Shown piece by piece: positions 10,327-19,010 of a DNA stretch of 64,000 nt. This DNA is from Deltaproteobacteria bacterium. GTDB taxonomy: Bacteria > Desulfobacterota > Desulfomonilia > UBA1062. Numbering within the stretch: position 1 is the stretch's first letter; each line of letters begins with the position of its first letter. The stretch lies in contig JAHDRW010000019.1 in assembly GCA_018433085.1 (NCBI GenBank), forward strand, positions 62,001-126,000. Reading direction: 5' to 3'. The notes under the pieces are model-generated. The model was not told where the DNA came from and searched no databases. It saw only the letters and a list, made by a program, of their open reading frames with translations. The position numbers were made by a program, and so were the translations under genes.

Positions 10327-10414
10327 AGCGGCTTGGGAGATTCCGGCTGGAAGAGGCACTGGTTTTTTCCGGTGATCGGCGGTATTCTGTCTTTTACAGG
10401 GAGGAGGGTATCGT

Positions 10415-11431
10415 ATGAAACCCGTGGTGCTGTCCCTGGCTCCGCTTCCGGCGGAGTTGGTCAGTGCGCTGATCATGCAGACATCCGGTCTTCCGGATTT
10501 CGATGTGGTCTCGGGCGGAGGGATGAGCCGCGAGGATCTCCTGGATGCCTTTTCACGTGCCGACGTGGTCATGGGTGACTACACCTTCCAGCGCCCGATA
10601 TCGTCCGATCTTATCGAGAAGGCCTTTTCGTTGAGGCTTATCCAGCAGCCAAGCGTGGGCTATCAGCATATCGACGTCGATGCGTGCACCGAACGCCGTA
10701 TACCGGTGGCCAACACGCCGGGCGCCAACACCGCGAGCGTCGCCGAGCACACCATGGCCTGCGGCCTGAGCCTTCTGAGAAAGCTGTCAGCGGCCAACCA
10801 GGGCATGCGGGAAGGAAGGTGGGACCAGCTGTCGCTCAATCCCGCCGAGCTCGCCGGGAAGACCTGGGGCCTTATCGGCTTCGGCCGGATCGGGCGGGCC
10901 GTGAGCCTGAGACTGAAGCCCTTTGCGCCGGCGCGGGTGCTCTATTACGATGTCGTGAGGCTTTCCGCACAGGAAGAGGACGAGTTTGGGGTGGACTATA
11001 CCCCGTTCAGCGACCTCCTGGGTCTGTCCGATATCGTGAGCCTCCACGCGCCCCTGACCGAGGCCTCCCTGCACATGATCGGTGATGAGGAGCTCGGGCG
11101 TATGAAGCCGAGCGCATATCTCATCAACGTGGCCCGCGGGGAGCTCGTTGACGAGGAAGCCCTGGCCCGCGCCCTCAAGGAGGGGCGGATAGCCGGGGCC
11201 GCCGTGGACGTATTCTCCCGCGAGCCGGTCGCCGGGGACAACCCCCTGCTGGGAGCAGCCGGAAACAATCTCCTGCTCTCGCCCCATGTGGCCGGCGTGT
11301 CCACCGAGGCGGCAGGCAGGATCATCACCATGGCGGCGGGCAATATCGCCCGTGTGCTCAAAGGCCTGGAGCCGCTGCATGTGGTCAACGGCACGTTCAT
11401 CACGCCCGCGGGAGAGAGGAGCACGGAATGA
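10415..11431 (+). CDS. D-isomer-specific 2-hydroxyacid dehydrogenase family protein
   Basis: An NAD-dependent oxidoreductase of 338 residues, related to phosphoglycerate dehydrogenase (SerA) and glyoxylate reductases. The nucleotide-binding motif GFGRIGRA is near residue 155. The catalytic triad positions are all present: Arg in NVARGELVD, Glu in FSREPV and His in SPHVAGVS. It likely interconverts a 2-keto acid and a D-2-hydroxy acid. The regulatory ACT domain of long SerA enzymes is absent. GGAGGAGGG precedes the ATG. Its stop overlaps the next start (ATGA, 11428-11431), so it is co-translated with a ThDP enzyme that would also act on 2-keto acids; it follows the activase by 88 bp. Confidence 0.88.
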   Translation: MKPVVLSLAPLPAELVSALIMQTSGLPDFDVVSGGGMSREDLLDAFSRADVVMGDYTFQRPISSDLIEKAFSLRLIQQPSVGYQHIDVDACTERRIPVANTPGANTASVAEHTMACGLSLLRKLSAANQGMREGRWDQLSLNPAELAGKTWGLIGFGRIGRAVSLRLKPFAPARVLYYDVVRLSAQEEDEFGVDYTPFSDLLGLSDIVSLHAPLTEASLHMIGDEELGRMKPSAYLINVARGELVDEEALARALKEGRIAGAAVDVFSREPVAGDNPLLGAAGNNLLLSPHVAGVSTEAAGRIITMAAGNIARVLKGLEPLHVVNGTFITPAGERSTE

Positions 11432-12966
11432 AGGCAGCCCATGTTCTGGTCAAGACAGCGGTTACGCTCGGTATCGATGTGTGCTTCGCCAACCCGGGCA
11501 CCACCGAGATGCCCCTGGTGGAGGCCATGGATGCGATCGAAGGCATGAGGCCGGTCCTGGGCGTGTTCGAAGGGGTGTGCACGGGCGCGGCCGACGGGTT
11601 CGGGCGTATGGCCGGGAGGCCCGCCATGGTGCTCCTGCACCTGGGGCCGGGGCTGGCAAACGGCATCGCCAACCTCCACAACGCCCGCAGGGCTCACACG
11701 CCCATGTTTGTGGTTGTGGGCGAGCACGCCACCTGGCACCGGGAATACGACCCCCCGCTGGCCATGGACATCGAGTCCCTGGCGAGGACCTTCTCCGGCT
11801 GGCAGAGGACCACGGCCCGGTCGGGGGATGTTGTCCGGGACGTGACGGAAGCCGTCTCCCTGGCCGGGCAGGGGCGGGTGTCCACATTGATTTTTCCCTA
11901 CGATCTCCAGCTGGAAGAGGGGCCCGAAGGCCGCGCCGAAGCCGGTCCTCGCGCGTGCGAGCCCGTGGATGCCCGGACCATAGAGAGCACGGCCGCCAGA
12001 ATCAAGAGGGCGAAGATGCCCGTGCTCGTCCTCGGGGGCATGGCCTTGCGGAGAGAAGGGCTTCTGACGGCGGCCCGGATCAGGGCGGCCTCCGGGTGCG
12101 ACCTGCTGGCCGAGACCTTCCCCGCCCGCATGGAGCGGGGCGCGGGTCTGCCCGATGTGCCCAGGATCCAGTACCTGCCGGAGATGGCCATGGACCAGCT
12201 CTCCCGGTATGACCTGCTGATCTTTGCCGGCGCCCGGGTGCCGGTTTCCTTTTTCGGATACCCGAATGTGCCTGCTCAGCTCGTGGACGAGAGCAAGGAG
12301 ACCCTTATGCTCACAGAGGAGGGCCAGGATGCCGGCGAGGTTCTGGAGGCACTGGCGAGAGAGCTTGGGGCGCCGTCTTCTGCCCCCGGGGACTGCCTGG
12401 CAAGGCCGGCGGGCATGGACCTGCCCTCGGGCCCGCTCAGCGGTGACAAGATCTGCGCGGTCCTGGCCGCGCTCCAGCCCGCGGGGAGCATTGTGGTGGA
12501 AGAGGCGATCACGAACAGCCTGCTGTATCATCCCCTGACCGCAGGCTCCCGGCCGTTCACCCTCCTGACGCTCACCGGAGGGTCCCTGGGACAGGGCCCG
12601 CCCTGCGCCGCGGGCGCGGCCATTGCCTGCCCGGACAGGCAGGTGATCAGCTTCCAGGCGGACGGGGCCGCCCTGTACACCCTGCAGGCCCTGTGGACCC
12701 AGGCGCGGGAGCAGTTGAACGTGATCACGCTCGTCTGCTCCAACCGAAGCTACGATATTCTCAGGCTCGAGTTCACGAGGCTGGGGGTGTTCCAGCCAGG
12801 TCCCGCGGCCGCGAGGCTCATGGACCTGTCAGGGATAGACTGGGTGAGGGCGGGGGAGGGCATGGGAGTGCCCTCGGTGTCGGTGGAAACCGCGGAGGAT
12901 CTGGCAAGGGAACTCTCCCGGGCCCTGGGCGAAAAAGGCCCCCGGCTGATCGAAATGGTCCTGTGA
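11428..12966 (+). CDS. Thiamine diphosphate-dependent enzyme (acetolactate synthase / benzoylformate decarboxylase-like)
   Basis: This 512-residue protein has the three-domain layout of ThDP 2-keto acid enzymes: PYR (about 1-165), a central domain (about 190-320) and PP (about 345-512). The activating glutamate is in GVFEGVCTGAADG near residue 48. The cofactor motif in the PP domain reads ADGAALYTLQALW and then CSN, a variant of GDG-N25-NN. Annotation pipelines often call such proteins acetolactate synthase large subunit, but there is no small subunit nearby and valine biosynthesis is not implied. Decarboxylation of a 2-keto acid, or a reaction on a 2-hydroxyacyl intermediate, is equally possible. 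It is translationally coupled to the 2-hydroxyacid dehydrogenase. Confidence 0.8.
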   Translation: MKAAHVLVKTAVTLGIDVCFANPGTTEMPLVEAMDAIEGMRPVLGVFEGVCTGAADGFGRMAGRPAMVLLHLGPGLANGIANLHNARRAHTPMFVVVGEHATWHREYDPPLAMDIESLARTFSGWQRTTARSGDVVRDVTEAVSLAGQGRVSTLIFPYDLQLEEGPEGRAEAGPRACEPVDARTIESTAARIKRAKMPVLVLGGMALRREGLLTAARIRAASGCDLLAETFPARMERGAGLPDVPRIQYLPEMAMDQLSRYDLLIFAGARVPVSFFGYPNVPAQLVDESKETLMLTEEGQDAGEVLEALARELGAPSSAPGDCLARPAGMDLPSGPLSGDKICAVLAALQPAGSIVVEEAITNSLLYHPLTAGSRPFTLLTLTGGSLGQGPPCAAGAAIACPDRQVISFQADGAALYTLQALWTQAREQLNVITLVCSNRSYDILRLEFTRLGVFQPGPAAARLMDLSGIDWVRAGEGMGVPSVSVETAEDLARELSRALGEKGPRLIEMVL

Positions 12967-13242
12967 TATGAGGCGCTTCCCTCATTGGACCCCGCGATAT
13001 TAAAGGGCAGGGCAACCTTTTGGAGGGGTCATGGAGGGCTCCCATGCAGAAAGCCTTCCCATGGGTATCCCATACGCCGGCAGCTCCGCCGGGTCGGCAT
13101 CCCCTGCTGGAGGGCCTTTCACGGAAAGGTGTCTTCTTGCCTGAGGACTACGGCCCGTTATTCAGATCCCCAAGACGAATATGATGGAGGCCCTTTCTTC
13201 CCTGAGGACTCCGGGTCCTGGCTCTTCCGGAAAAGGCGATCG

Positions 13243-14163
13243 TCACGAGTGCCCTTTTCCCTTTGCCGCCTTTTTCTCGTTTTCCCTTTTCTTCTCCTCT
13301 TTTCCCCGATCTTTCTTCTCCTGTTTTTCCTTCAGATGGTCCAGGGGGATGTGCATCCCCTGCTGGAAGAGGCGGTTGACCAGCGGGAAGGAGAGGTTCT
13401 CCGGTCCGTAGAGGATGAACTGGACGCTCGGCAGGAAAAAGTACGTCACCGGCCTCTTCACGAGAAGAATTCGCGAGAGCTCCCGGGCCACGGGGTGCAC
13501 GCCGCCGATCTCGAGCTCGACGTCTTTCGGGTTCAGGGACATCCCGAGCCTGCGGGCATTTATCTTGAACTCCGTGAACTGGGGCTGCCTGAACTGGTAG
13601 AGACGGATGAGGAATTTCATCAACTTGTTCATGGGGGTGGAGATCTTCCGTCCCCTGAGGCGACAGATCAGCTCATCGCCTTCCTTGAGCTCGCAGCCAA
13701 GCCAGTCGTCCGAATCCGTGAAATCGATGGACGCCAGGAACTTGGGGAAGCCCGAGAAATCGATTCCCCACCGAAGGGCCGCCTCGGTGGTCACGGGGAG
13801 ATGGAAGATATAGGGATAGAAGTTGAACTGGATGAGCTGGCGCAGGAGGTTGTAGCCCGGCAGGGGCATGATGTGGGGGTTGTTGAGCACGATGGTGAAG
13901 GCGAACTCGTTGTAGGGCCCCACGTCGGTGTCATGGTACTCGAAACATGCCAGTCCCACGGCCCCGACACCCGGAAAGATCTGCGCGGGCGTGAACCGGG
14001 GGTCGGGAAGCAGCCTTTTCAGGGCAAGGAGATTGGCCGGAAAAACGGCCAGAAACGCCCTGGCATCGCGATAGAAGATGGGGAGCTTGACCTTCTGCCC
14101 CGCAGCCCACACATCGACCTGTTCCACACCGGCAAAGAAATCGTTTTTTTTGGTATCCGTCAT
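13243..14163 (-). CDS. Acetoacetate decarboxylase superfamily protein
   Basis: The 306-residue protein resembles the acetoacetate decarboxylase family (PF06314). The Schiff-base lysine context is kept in SGFPKFLA near residue 155, preceded by a glycine-containing WGIDF segment. The last 35 residues are a highly charged Lys/Glu tail that is not part of the family and may be disordered. Some members decarboxylate acetoacetate; others catalyse aldol or dehydratase reactions on keto acids, so the reaction is open. AGAGGAGGG precedes the ATG. It is divergent from the acyl-CoA dehydrogenase pair across a 197-bp region with a promoter and two palindromes, which suggests linked regulation and a role in the same catabolic route. 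Confidence 0.75.
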   Translation of the reverse strand: MTDTKKNDFFAGVEQVDVWAAGQKVKLPIFYRDARAFLAVFPANLLALKRLLPDPRFTPAQIFPGVGAVGLACFEYHDTDVGPYNEFAFTIVLNNPHIMPLPGYNLLRQLIQFNFYPYIFHLPVTTEAALRWGIDFSGFPKFLASIDFTDSDDWLGCELKEGDELICRLRGRKISTPMNKLMKFLIRLYQFRQPQFTEFKINARRLGMSLNPKDVELEIGGVHPVARELSRILLVKRPVTYFFLPSVQFILYGPENLSFPLVNRLFQQGMHIPLDHLKEKQEKKDRGKEEKKRENEKKAAKGKGHS

Positions 14164-14182
14164 CGAACCCTCCTCTTTGATA

Positions 14183-14230
14183 ATACATGACTGTATGGTA
14201 ATATTATAAAATAATATGTCGTGATTACAA
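14183..14230 (-). promoter_or_regulatory. Promoter with two operator-like palindromes between divergent genes
   Basis: On the minus strand TTGTAA (14225-14230) and TATAAT (14203-14208) are 16 bp apart, a good sigma-70 promoter for the decarboxylase-like gene. The inverted repeat ATATTAT-N3-ATAATAT (14201-14217) covers the -10 region. A second, ATACA-N4-TGTAT (14183-14196), lies just downstream of it. Placement over the promoter fits repressor operators; the regulator is not in the window. Confidence 0.5.
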
Positions 14231-14360
14231 GGACGAACGGAAAGCCCCCGTCTCGGCCTGGAAAACAGGCCGGTCCTGCTCTGCGGAGCGGTTTACCGGG
14301 GGCGGACGGGCGACGGTTTTTCCGAGCGCCTCTGTTCGGATGTGAAACGGGGAGGTTTTT

Positions 14361-15551
14361 ATGGATCTTTCTCTGTATGCGCGGGAAGGGGAGCGGGAGT
14401 TTGTGGAGCTCACCCGGGCGTTTGTGCGGAAAACCGTGAACCCCATGTTCGGGGGCGACGCCCCTGACGGCGACCTCGACAGGGTGCCCTCCATCCTGGA
14501 CGCAGCCTTCGAGGTGGGGATCGCGGCATCGCCCCGATCCGGGATGCCGGGCTTCGAATACGGCATATGGGGAACCTCTTCGGACAACCCCGGGGGGGTG
14601 AGGCTCTCGGCCATCCTCTTGTCGATCGTGGCCGAGACGTGCGCGGGAATCGCCATGAACCTCCATGTGCAGGGTCTTGCCTCGCGCGTTATCACCTCAT
14701 CGGAGAACGATCTCCCCGAGCCTCCGGCCCGGGTGGCGGTCGCGCTCCAGGAAGGGCACACGCCTCCGTGCTACCGGGCGCTTCTCGGGCAGGGGGGCAG
14801 ATCCGATGAGGGCATCGGCACCCGGGCCATTCCAGCGGAAACGGGATGGGTGATCAGCGGGAGCAAGTCCTTTATCTACGGTATGGAAGGGACGGACGCC
14901 TTCCTGGTTTTCTGCAGTACGGCGGAACACCACGGGGGTGAGAACCCGGGATGCCTTCTGGTACCTGCCGGCGCACAGGGACTCGAGGTCCGGGACATCG
15001 GCGGGAGGACGGGCATACGGGCCTGCGGGCTCAGTCATCTTGCCTTGAAAGATGTGAAAGTTGCCCCTGAACATTATCTCTCAAGCGGTGAGGCCTTTTC
15101 CCAGGTCGGACAGGCGGTGTGCCTCCACTGGCTCGGCATTTCGGCCATTGCCGCAGGGAACGCGTCGGGAGCCCTGAAGGCTGCGCGCGAGTATGCGGCC
15201 GTCCGCTACCAGGGGGGGACCACGATAGAGGAGCACCCGGCGGTCAGAAAACTCCTGGCCCTGTCGGAGGCCAGGGTCGAGGCTGCCTTCGCGCTTCTCC
15301 TCCAGACGGCCGGGTTTGCTTCCGGAAACGCTGATTTCCTGCGTCGGTGCGCCATTACCAAGCTCATGACAACAGACTGGGCATTCTCTGCGGTCACCGA
15401 TGCCCTGCAGGTCTTCGGGGGCTACGGCTACATGGAAGACTACGGCATGGAAAAGCGGCTGCGCGATGCAATCGTGCTCAAGACAACGGCAGGATCGCGG
15501 AACTATATGGAGACCTTTATCTCCGATGCGGGAAGGGGGGAGATCCGATGA
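14361..15551 (+). CDS. Acyl-CoA dehydrogenase subunit lacking the catalytic glutamate
   Basis: This 396-residue protein has the acyl-CoA dehydrogenase fold: an N-terminal helical domain, a beta domain (about 125-225) and a C-terminal helical domain with the conserved VFGGYGYMEDYGMEK segment near residue 350. The catalytic base is missing. Where catalytic family members have IYEGT, this protein reads TTAGS; at the alternative position used by isovaleryl-CoA dehydrogenase it has CLHWLG instead of a glutamate. It therefore probably cannot oxidise acyl-CoA alone. The gene overlaps the next one (ATGA), whose product keeps the glutamate. That matches the known heterotetrameric acyl-CoA dehydrogenases of mycobacterial steroid catabolism, where one subunit supplies the base. 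GGGGAGG precedes the ATG. Confidence 0.85.
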   Translation: MDLSLYAREGEREFVELTRAFVRKTVNPMFGGDAPDGDLDRVPSILDAAFEVGIAASPRSGMPGFEYGIWGTSSDNPGGVRLSAILLSIVAETCAGIAMNLHVQGLASRVITSSENDLPEPPARVAVALQEGHTPPCYRALLGQGGRSDEGIGTRAIPAETGWVISGSKSFIYGMEGTDAFLVFCSTAEHHGGENPGCLLVPAGAQGLEVRDIGGRTGIRACGLSHLALKDVKVAPEHYLSSGEAFSQVGQAVCLHWLGISAIAAGNASGALKAAREYAAVRYQGGTTIEEHPAVRKLLALSEARVEAAFALLLQTAGFASGNADFLRRCAITKLMTTDWAFSAVTDALQVFGGYGYMEDYGMEKRLRDAIVLKTTAGSRNYMETFISDAGRGEIR

Positions 15552-16891
15552 AGCCCGAAGCGCTCGATTTTCAGGCCGGGGTGGATGCCCTGCGTCCTGA
15601 AAATGCATCGAAACATCTCGATTTCTTCGGTAAGCTGCTCGTGGACAACCGGGAGATGACCATCTGGGAACACGATACCAGGCTGTTGCCCGCGGGGGCC
15701 CGGATCTGGAGAAGGCGCGCCAGGGACTTCGCCCGCAGATACATCAGGCCCGACGCCGCCCGGGCAGACTCCCTGCCCCGCGAATACGATCCGAGACCCA
15801 TCGTCTCGCAGGCGGCCCGCAAGGGTTTTCAGAACCTCCTGCTCGCCCTGCCCCTGGGGACCGCCTTTCCCGGCAGCTACTTTTTCAAGTCCGCCTCCTT
15901 CCAGGTCGCTGTGGTGGCAGAGGAGTTCGCGGCCGAATCCGGGGGCATCGCCCTGCTGCTTATGGCCCACCACCTGGGGTGCGCGCCCCTGCTCCTGAGC
16001 GGTCACGTGCCGACGATCCTGCGCCACCTGCTGCCTCTGTATGCAAGGACACTGCGGGGAAGGCCCGAGATCATGGCCTTTGCCATCACCGAACCAGGGG
16101 CAGGCTCCGACGTGGAGGAGACCGAAGGAGGGGCGCGGGCCCGGTTGGTGACGACTGCGCGGCAGGTCGACGGGGGGTTTGTGATCAACGGCCGGAAGTG
16201 CTTTATATCGGACGGTGCCATTGCAGACAAGGTGACCCTGTTTGCGAAGCTCCAGGGCGAGGGTCTGGAATCCTGGACCTGCTTTCTCATCGAAAAGGGG
16301 ATGGAGGGCTACTCCATCGGCAGGCAGGAGCACAAGCTGGGACAGCGGGCCTCCGATGCGTCCGAATTGATCCTCGATGACGTGCGGGTGCCACAGAGAA
16401 ACGTGGTCGGCAGTCTGAGGAGCGGATGGGCCAACAACCGCAATGTCCTCAACTATTCCCGGCCCGTGGTGGGGGCCATGGCGCTGGGCCATGCGCGCGG
16501 CGCATTTGAACGCGCCCTCGAATTCTGCCGGAATACCCTGCTCGGCGGGAAGCGGCTCATCGATTACCAGGATATCCAGATCGAGCTCGCCGACATGATG
16601 ATCAAGCTCTGGTCGGCGCGGGCACTGATATGGCACAGCTGCAGCCAGTTCCGGTGCTATCAGTCGGCGTCGGCTGCGGCCAAGGTGGCTGCCTCGGACA
16701 TCTCCTTCGAGGTGTGCACAAAGGCCATGGAAATCATGGGCGATAACGGATACCTGGAAAGCCGGGGTGCGGAGAGCCTCTGGAGGGATTCCCGCCTTAC
16801 ACAGATCTATGAGGGGACCAATCAGATCAACCGTCTCGCCGTGATCGAGCACCAGTGGGCCGAGATGTCCGGGAGCCTTTTCTCCGGCTAA
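15548..16891 (+). CDS. Acyl-CoA dehydrogenase (catalytic partner)
   Basis: A 447-residue FAD-dependent acyl-CoA dehydrogenase. The FAD/acyl-binding segment AFAITEPGAGSD lies near residue 180. The C-terminal region has MEIMGDNGYLES and the catalytic glutamate in IYEGTNQINR near residue 425. An unusual N-terminal extension of about 60 residues precedes the first helical domain. The start is taken at the ATG overlapping the previous stop (15548); longer upstream frames would run through the preceding gene. It probably forms a complex with the upstream base-less subunit and oxidises an acyl-CoA with electrons passed to ETF. The 3' end overlaps the convergent helicase gene by 4 bp. Confidence 0.9.
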   Translation: MKPEALDFQAGVDALRPENASKHLDFFGKLLVDNREMTIWEHDTRLLPAGARIWRRRARDFARRYIRPDAARADSLPREYDPRPIVSQAARKGFQNLLLALPLGTAFPGSYFFKSASFQVAVVAEEFAAESGGIALLLMAHHLGCAPLLLSGHVPTILRHLLPLYARTLRGRPEIMAFAITEPGAGSDVEETEGGARARLVTTARQVDGGFVINGRKCFISDGAIADKVTLFAKLQGEGLESWTCFLIEKGMEGYSIGRQEHKLGQRASDASELILDDVRVPQRNVVGSLRSGWANNRNVLNYSRPVVGAMALGHARGAFERALEFCRNTLLGGKRLIDYQDIQIELADMMIKLWSARALIWHSCSQFRCYQSASAAAKVAASDISFEVCTKAMEIMGDNGYLESRGAESLWRDSRLTQIYEGTNQINRLAVIEHQWAEMSGSLFSG

Positions 16892-18285
16892 TGTGAACCC
16901 GTCCCCGAAACGATCCGGACGCCCAAGTCCTCGTAGGCGGAGAGTCTCGACTGGAAGCTGCTGATGAGCATCCCGTTTTCGTCCACATAGTCGTAGATCA
17001 CGGCCTCGTCCTTTCCCTCGGTCACCCGGAGCACGCGTCCGATATACTGCTTCACCCTGCCGGTGAACCGTATGGGGGTGGCGAGGAAGATGGAGCTCAG
17101 GGCCTTGAGGTCGAAGCCCTCGCCGATGAGCTGGGAGGTGGCGACGAGAACGTGGGTGTGGGAGCGGTTCAGCAGTTTCACGAGCTCGCTCCGCCTGGCC
17201 ATGGGAACCGATCCGGTGAGAAGAGAGGCCTCGATGCCGGTGGACGAGATCATCCGGTGAAGCTCCTTGCAGTGGGAAACCCGGTCGGAGATGACGAGCG
17301 CGATGCCGTTCTGCCTGGAGCGGACGTGATCGGCCACGTCGCGGGCAATGATGGCGTTGCGCTGACGGTCTGCGATCAGGGTGGAGATCATCGACTGGTA
17401 CTCGTCCGCGTCGAAATAATACGCGCACCGGGTCTTGCGCACCTTCAGGGTCGCCCGCATGATCCTGTCTATTTCCTGGAGCTCGCGGGGAAGGATCGTG
17501 TGGATGCGGTCTCCCAGGTAGAAATAGATGAGACGGGTGAGCTTGTCGCGACGGTATGGGGTCGCGGAGAGGCCGAGCATGAACGAGGTGTCGAGCTCGC
17601 CCACCACCCCGGTGAAGGTCCGGGCCGGGGTGTGGTGGCACTCGTCCACGACCACGTGGCCTATGGTGGGCTTTACCTCGTCCATGACGCGGTGGAGCGA
17701 GTTGATGATGGCGATGGTGAGCCTTCTGCCGATGTCCTTTCTGCCGTCGCCGATCAGGCCTATCTGGTCCTCGCCCACGTCCAGAAACTCTGTTGCCCGC
17801 CTGAACCACTGGTACATGAGCTCCTTGGTGTGGACGATCACCAGGGCCCGCTGTTTCCTGCGGGCGATGATATTGAGCGCGATCACGGTCTTGCCGGCCC
17901 CGGGCGGCGCCTCGAGCACACCGAACCTCCGGGCGGTGAGGTCCCTGACCGCCGCGAGCTGATAGGGGTGGAGGTGTGCCCGAAAACCGAAATCAACCGG
18001 ATCGAGCGTGCGCGTCCGGTCCACGACCAGGTAGGGGCGCCGGCCGAGCCTGCCGAGAAGATGATTGATATATCCCCGGGGGAGCAGGAGCACGCCGTTG
18101 TGCCGCTGGTAGTATGCGAGCATCTCGGGCTGGAAGTTTTTTCTCCTGCTCCTGCTGTATTTCTCCACCTGCTCCCATTTGGGATTGGGCAGGGTGAGGT
18201 CCGCCTCGATACGCTTGATCAGCTCCGGCGGGAGATCCGCTTCGAGGATGCGCACGGCGTTGTCCACATGGACGGTGATCTCCAT
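16888..18285 (-). CDS. Superfamily 2 DNA/RNA helicase (XPB/RAD25-like)
   Basis: This 465-residue SF2 helicase has Walker A PPGAGKT near residue 135, a DECH box (VVVDECHHT) near 210, motif III SATP near 238 and motif VI-like GRVKQYIGRVLR near 415. An N-terminal domain of about 110 residues precedes the motor and resembles the damage-recognition region of bacterial XPB-type helicases. There is no nuclease or methylase partner, so it is not part of a restriction system here. The ATG at 18285 is preferred over an in-frame TTG seven codons upstream because AGAG-type Shine-Dalgarno spacing fits. Its role is probably DNA repair or nucleoid remodelling, inferred only from family. Confidence 0.85.
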   Translation of the reverse strand: MEITVHVDNAVRILEADLPPELIKRIEADLTLPNPKWEQVEKYSRSRRKNFQPEMLAYYQRHNGVLLLPRGYINHLLGRLGRRPYLVVDRTRTLDPVDFGFRAHLHPYQLAAVRDLTARRFGVLEAPPGAGKTVIALNIIARRKQRALVIVHTKELMYQWFRRATEFLDVGEDQIGLIGDGRKDIGRRLTIAIINSLHRVMDEVKPTIGHVVVDECHHTPARTFTGVVGELDTSFMLGLSATPYRRDKLTRLIYFYLGDRIHTILPRELQEIDRIMRATLKVRKTRCAYYFDADEYQSMISTLIADRQRNAIIARDVADHVRSRQNGIALVISDRVSHCKELHRMISSTGIEASLLTGSVPMARRSELVKLLNRSHTHVLVATSQLIGEGFDLKALSSIFLATPIRFTGRVKQYIGRVLRVTEGKDEAVIYDYVDENGMLISSFQSRLSAYEDLGVRIVSGTGSH

Positions 18286-18330
18286 GGCTTCTCTAGTTTC
18301 CCCCAAATGGGCAGACTTGAGCGGTCATGG

Positions 18331-18906
18331 TCATGAGATCGTGTTTTTCAGGTCATCCATGAGTCGCTCGACCTCCTGAGCGCTCAGCTTGATCGATACC
18401 GTGCCGCCGCCCGGGTGGGCAAAGGTCAGGTCCGCACCCGAGCCGTTTTTCTTCAGGGACCACCTTTTCCCCCCGGGCATCTTCTCCCGGGGAGAAAGCC
18501 AGTCGTCAGGCCGGAACTCCGCGATCTGGATGAGCACGCCAAAGGCGTCTCTCGGGTGGATGAACAGCTCTTTCCACACCGGCCCGTAGTCGTTGAACCC
18601 GAAATAGGGGATCCCGTTTTCCTCGAGGATCTGCCGGGTACGCTCGATGTCGGACGTCTGCAGGTTGATGTGGTGGACGCCTCCCTGACGGTCCTTGAGG
18701 AACCCGTCCAGAAAGCTTCCCTCTCCGGTGGGGGTGAGGAGTTCGAACCTGCTCAAATCGCCCAGTGAGAAGATCTGCCACAGATACTTCATGGAGCCGT
18801 CTTCGGCATGGGCACCCGGGACCGCGCCCAGAAGCCTGGTGAAGAAGGCGGATGCCTTCTCGTAGTCCTGCACCGCAAGAGAGACATGGTCGATTCGTAA
18901 AATCAT
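18331..18906 (-). CDS. VOC (glyoxalase-fold) protein, methylmalonyl-CoA epimerase-like
   Basis: The 191-residue protein begins with the typical DHVSLAVQD strand carrying the first metal histidine, and has a second in VHHINLQ near residue 78. The last ligand position of methylmalonyl-CoA epimerase (Glu in GVLVEL) reads GVLIQI, so glutamine replaces glutamate. Metal binding may be altered and the epimerase assignment is tentative. About 50 extra residues follow the VOC core. The ATG at 18906 has CAGGAG eight bases upstream and aligns with the family start; an in-frame ATG seven codons earlier has no such site. It is separate from the helicase by 45 bp and may share its transcript. Confidence 0.72.
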   Translation of the reverse strand: MILRIDHVSLAVQDYEKASAFFTRLLGAVPGAHAEDGSMKYLWQIFSLGDLSRFELLTPTGEGSFLDGFLKDRQGGVHHINLQTSDIERTRQILEENGIPYFGFNDYGPVWKELFIHPRDAFGVLIQIAEFRPDDWLSPREKMPGGKRWSLKKNGSGADLTFAHPGGGTVSIKLSAQEVERLMDDLKNTIS

Positions 18907-19010
18907 GGGAAACGCTCCTGATGACATGATCTTCCTTCGTATAGGAAAGACCGCCGGCCCGTCAAATGGTTTATCGGCCCGGCAATGGAGGCGGCGGCCC
19001 CGATCGGGGC

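Noticed and set aside
17152-18336. A 394-codon open frame antisense to the helicase gene, and similar long antisense frames at 8953-10572 and 15503-17809
   Set aside because: They lie exactly over well-supported genes on the other strand, lack ribosome sites, and their translations are rich in Arg, Gly, His and Pro with no motif; they are by-products of high-GC codon use.
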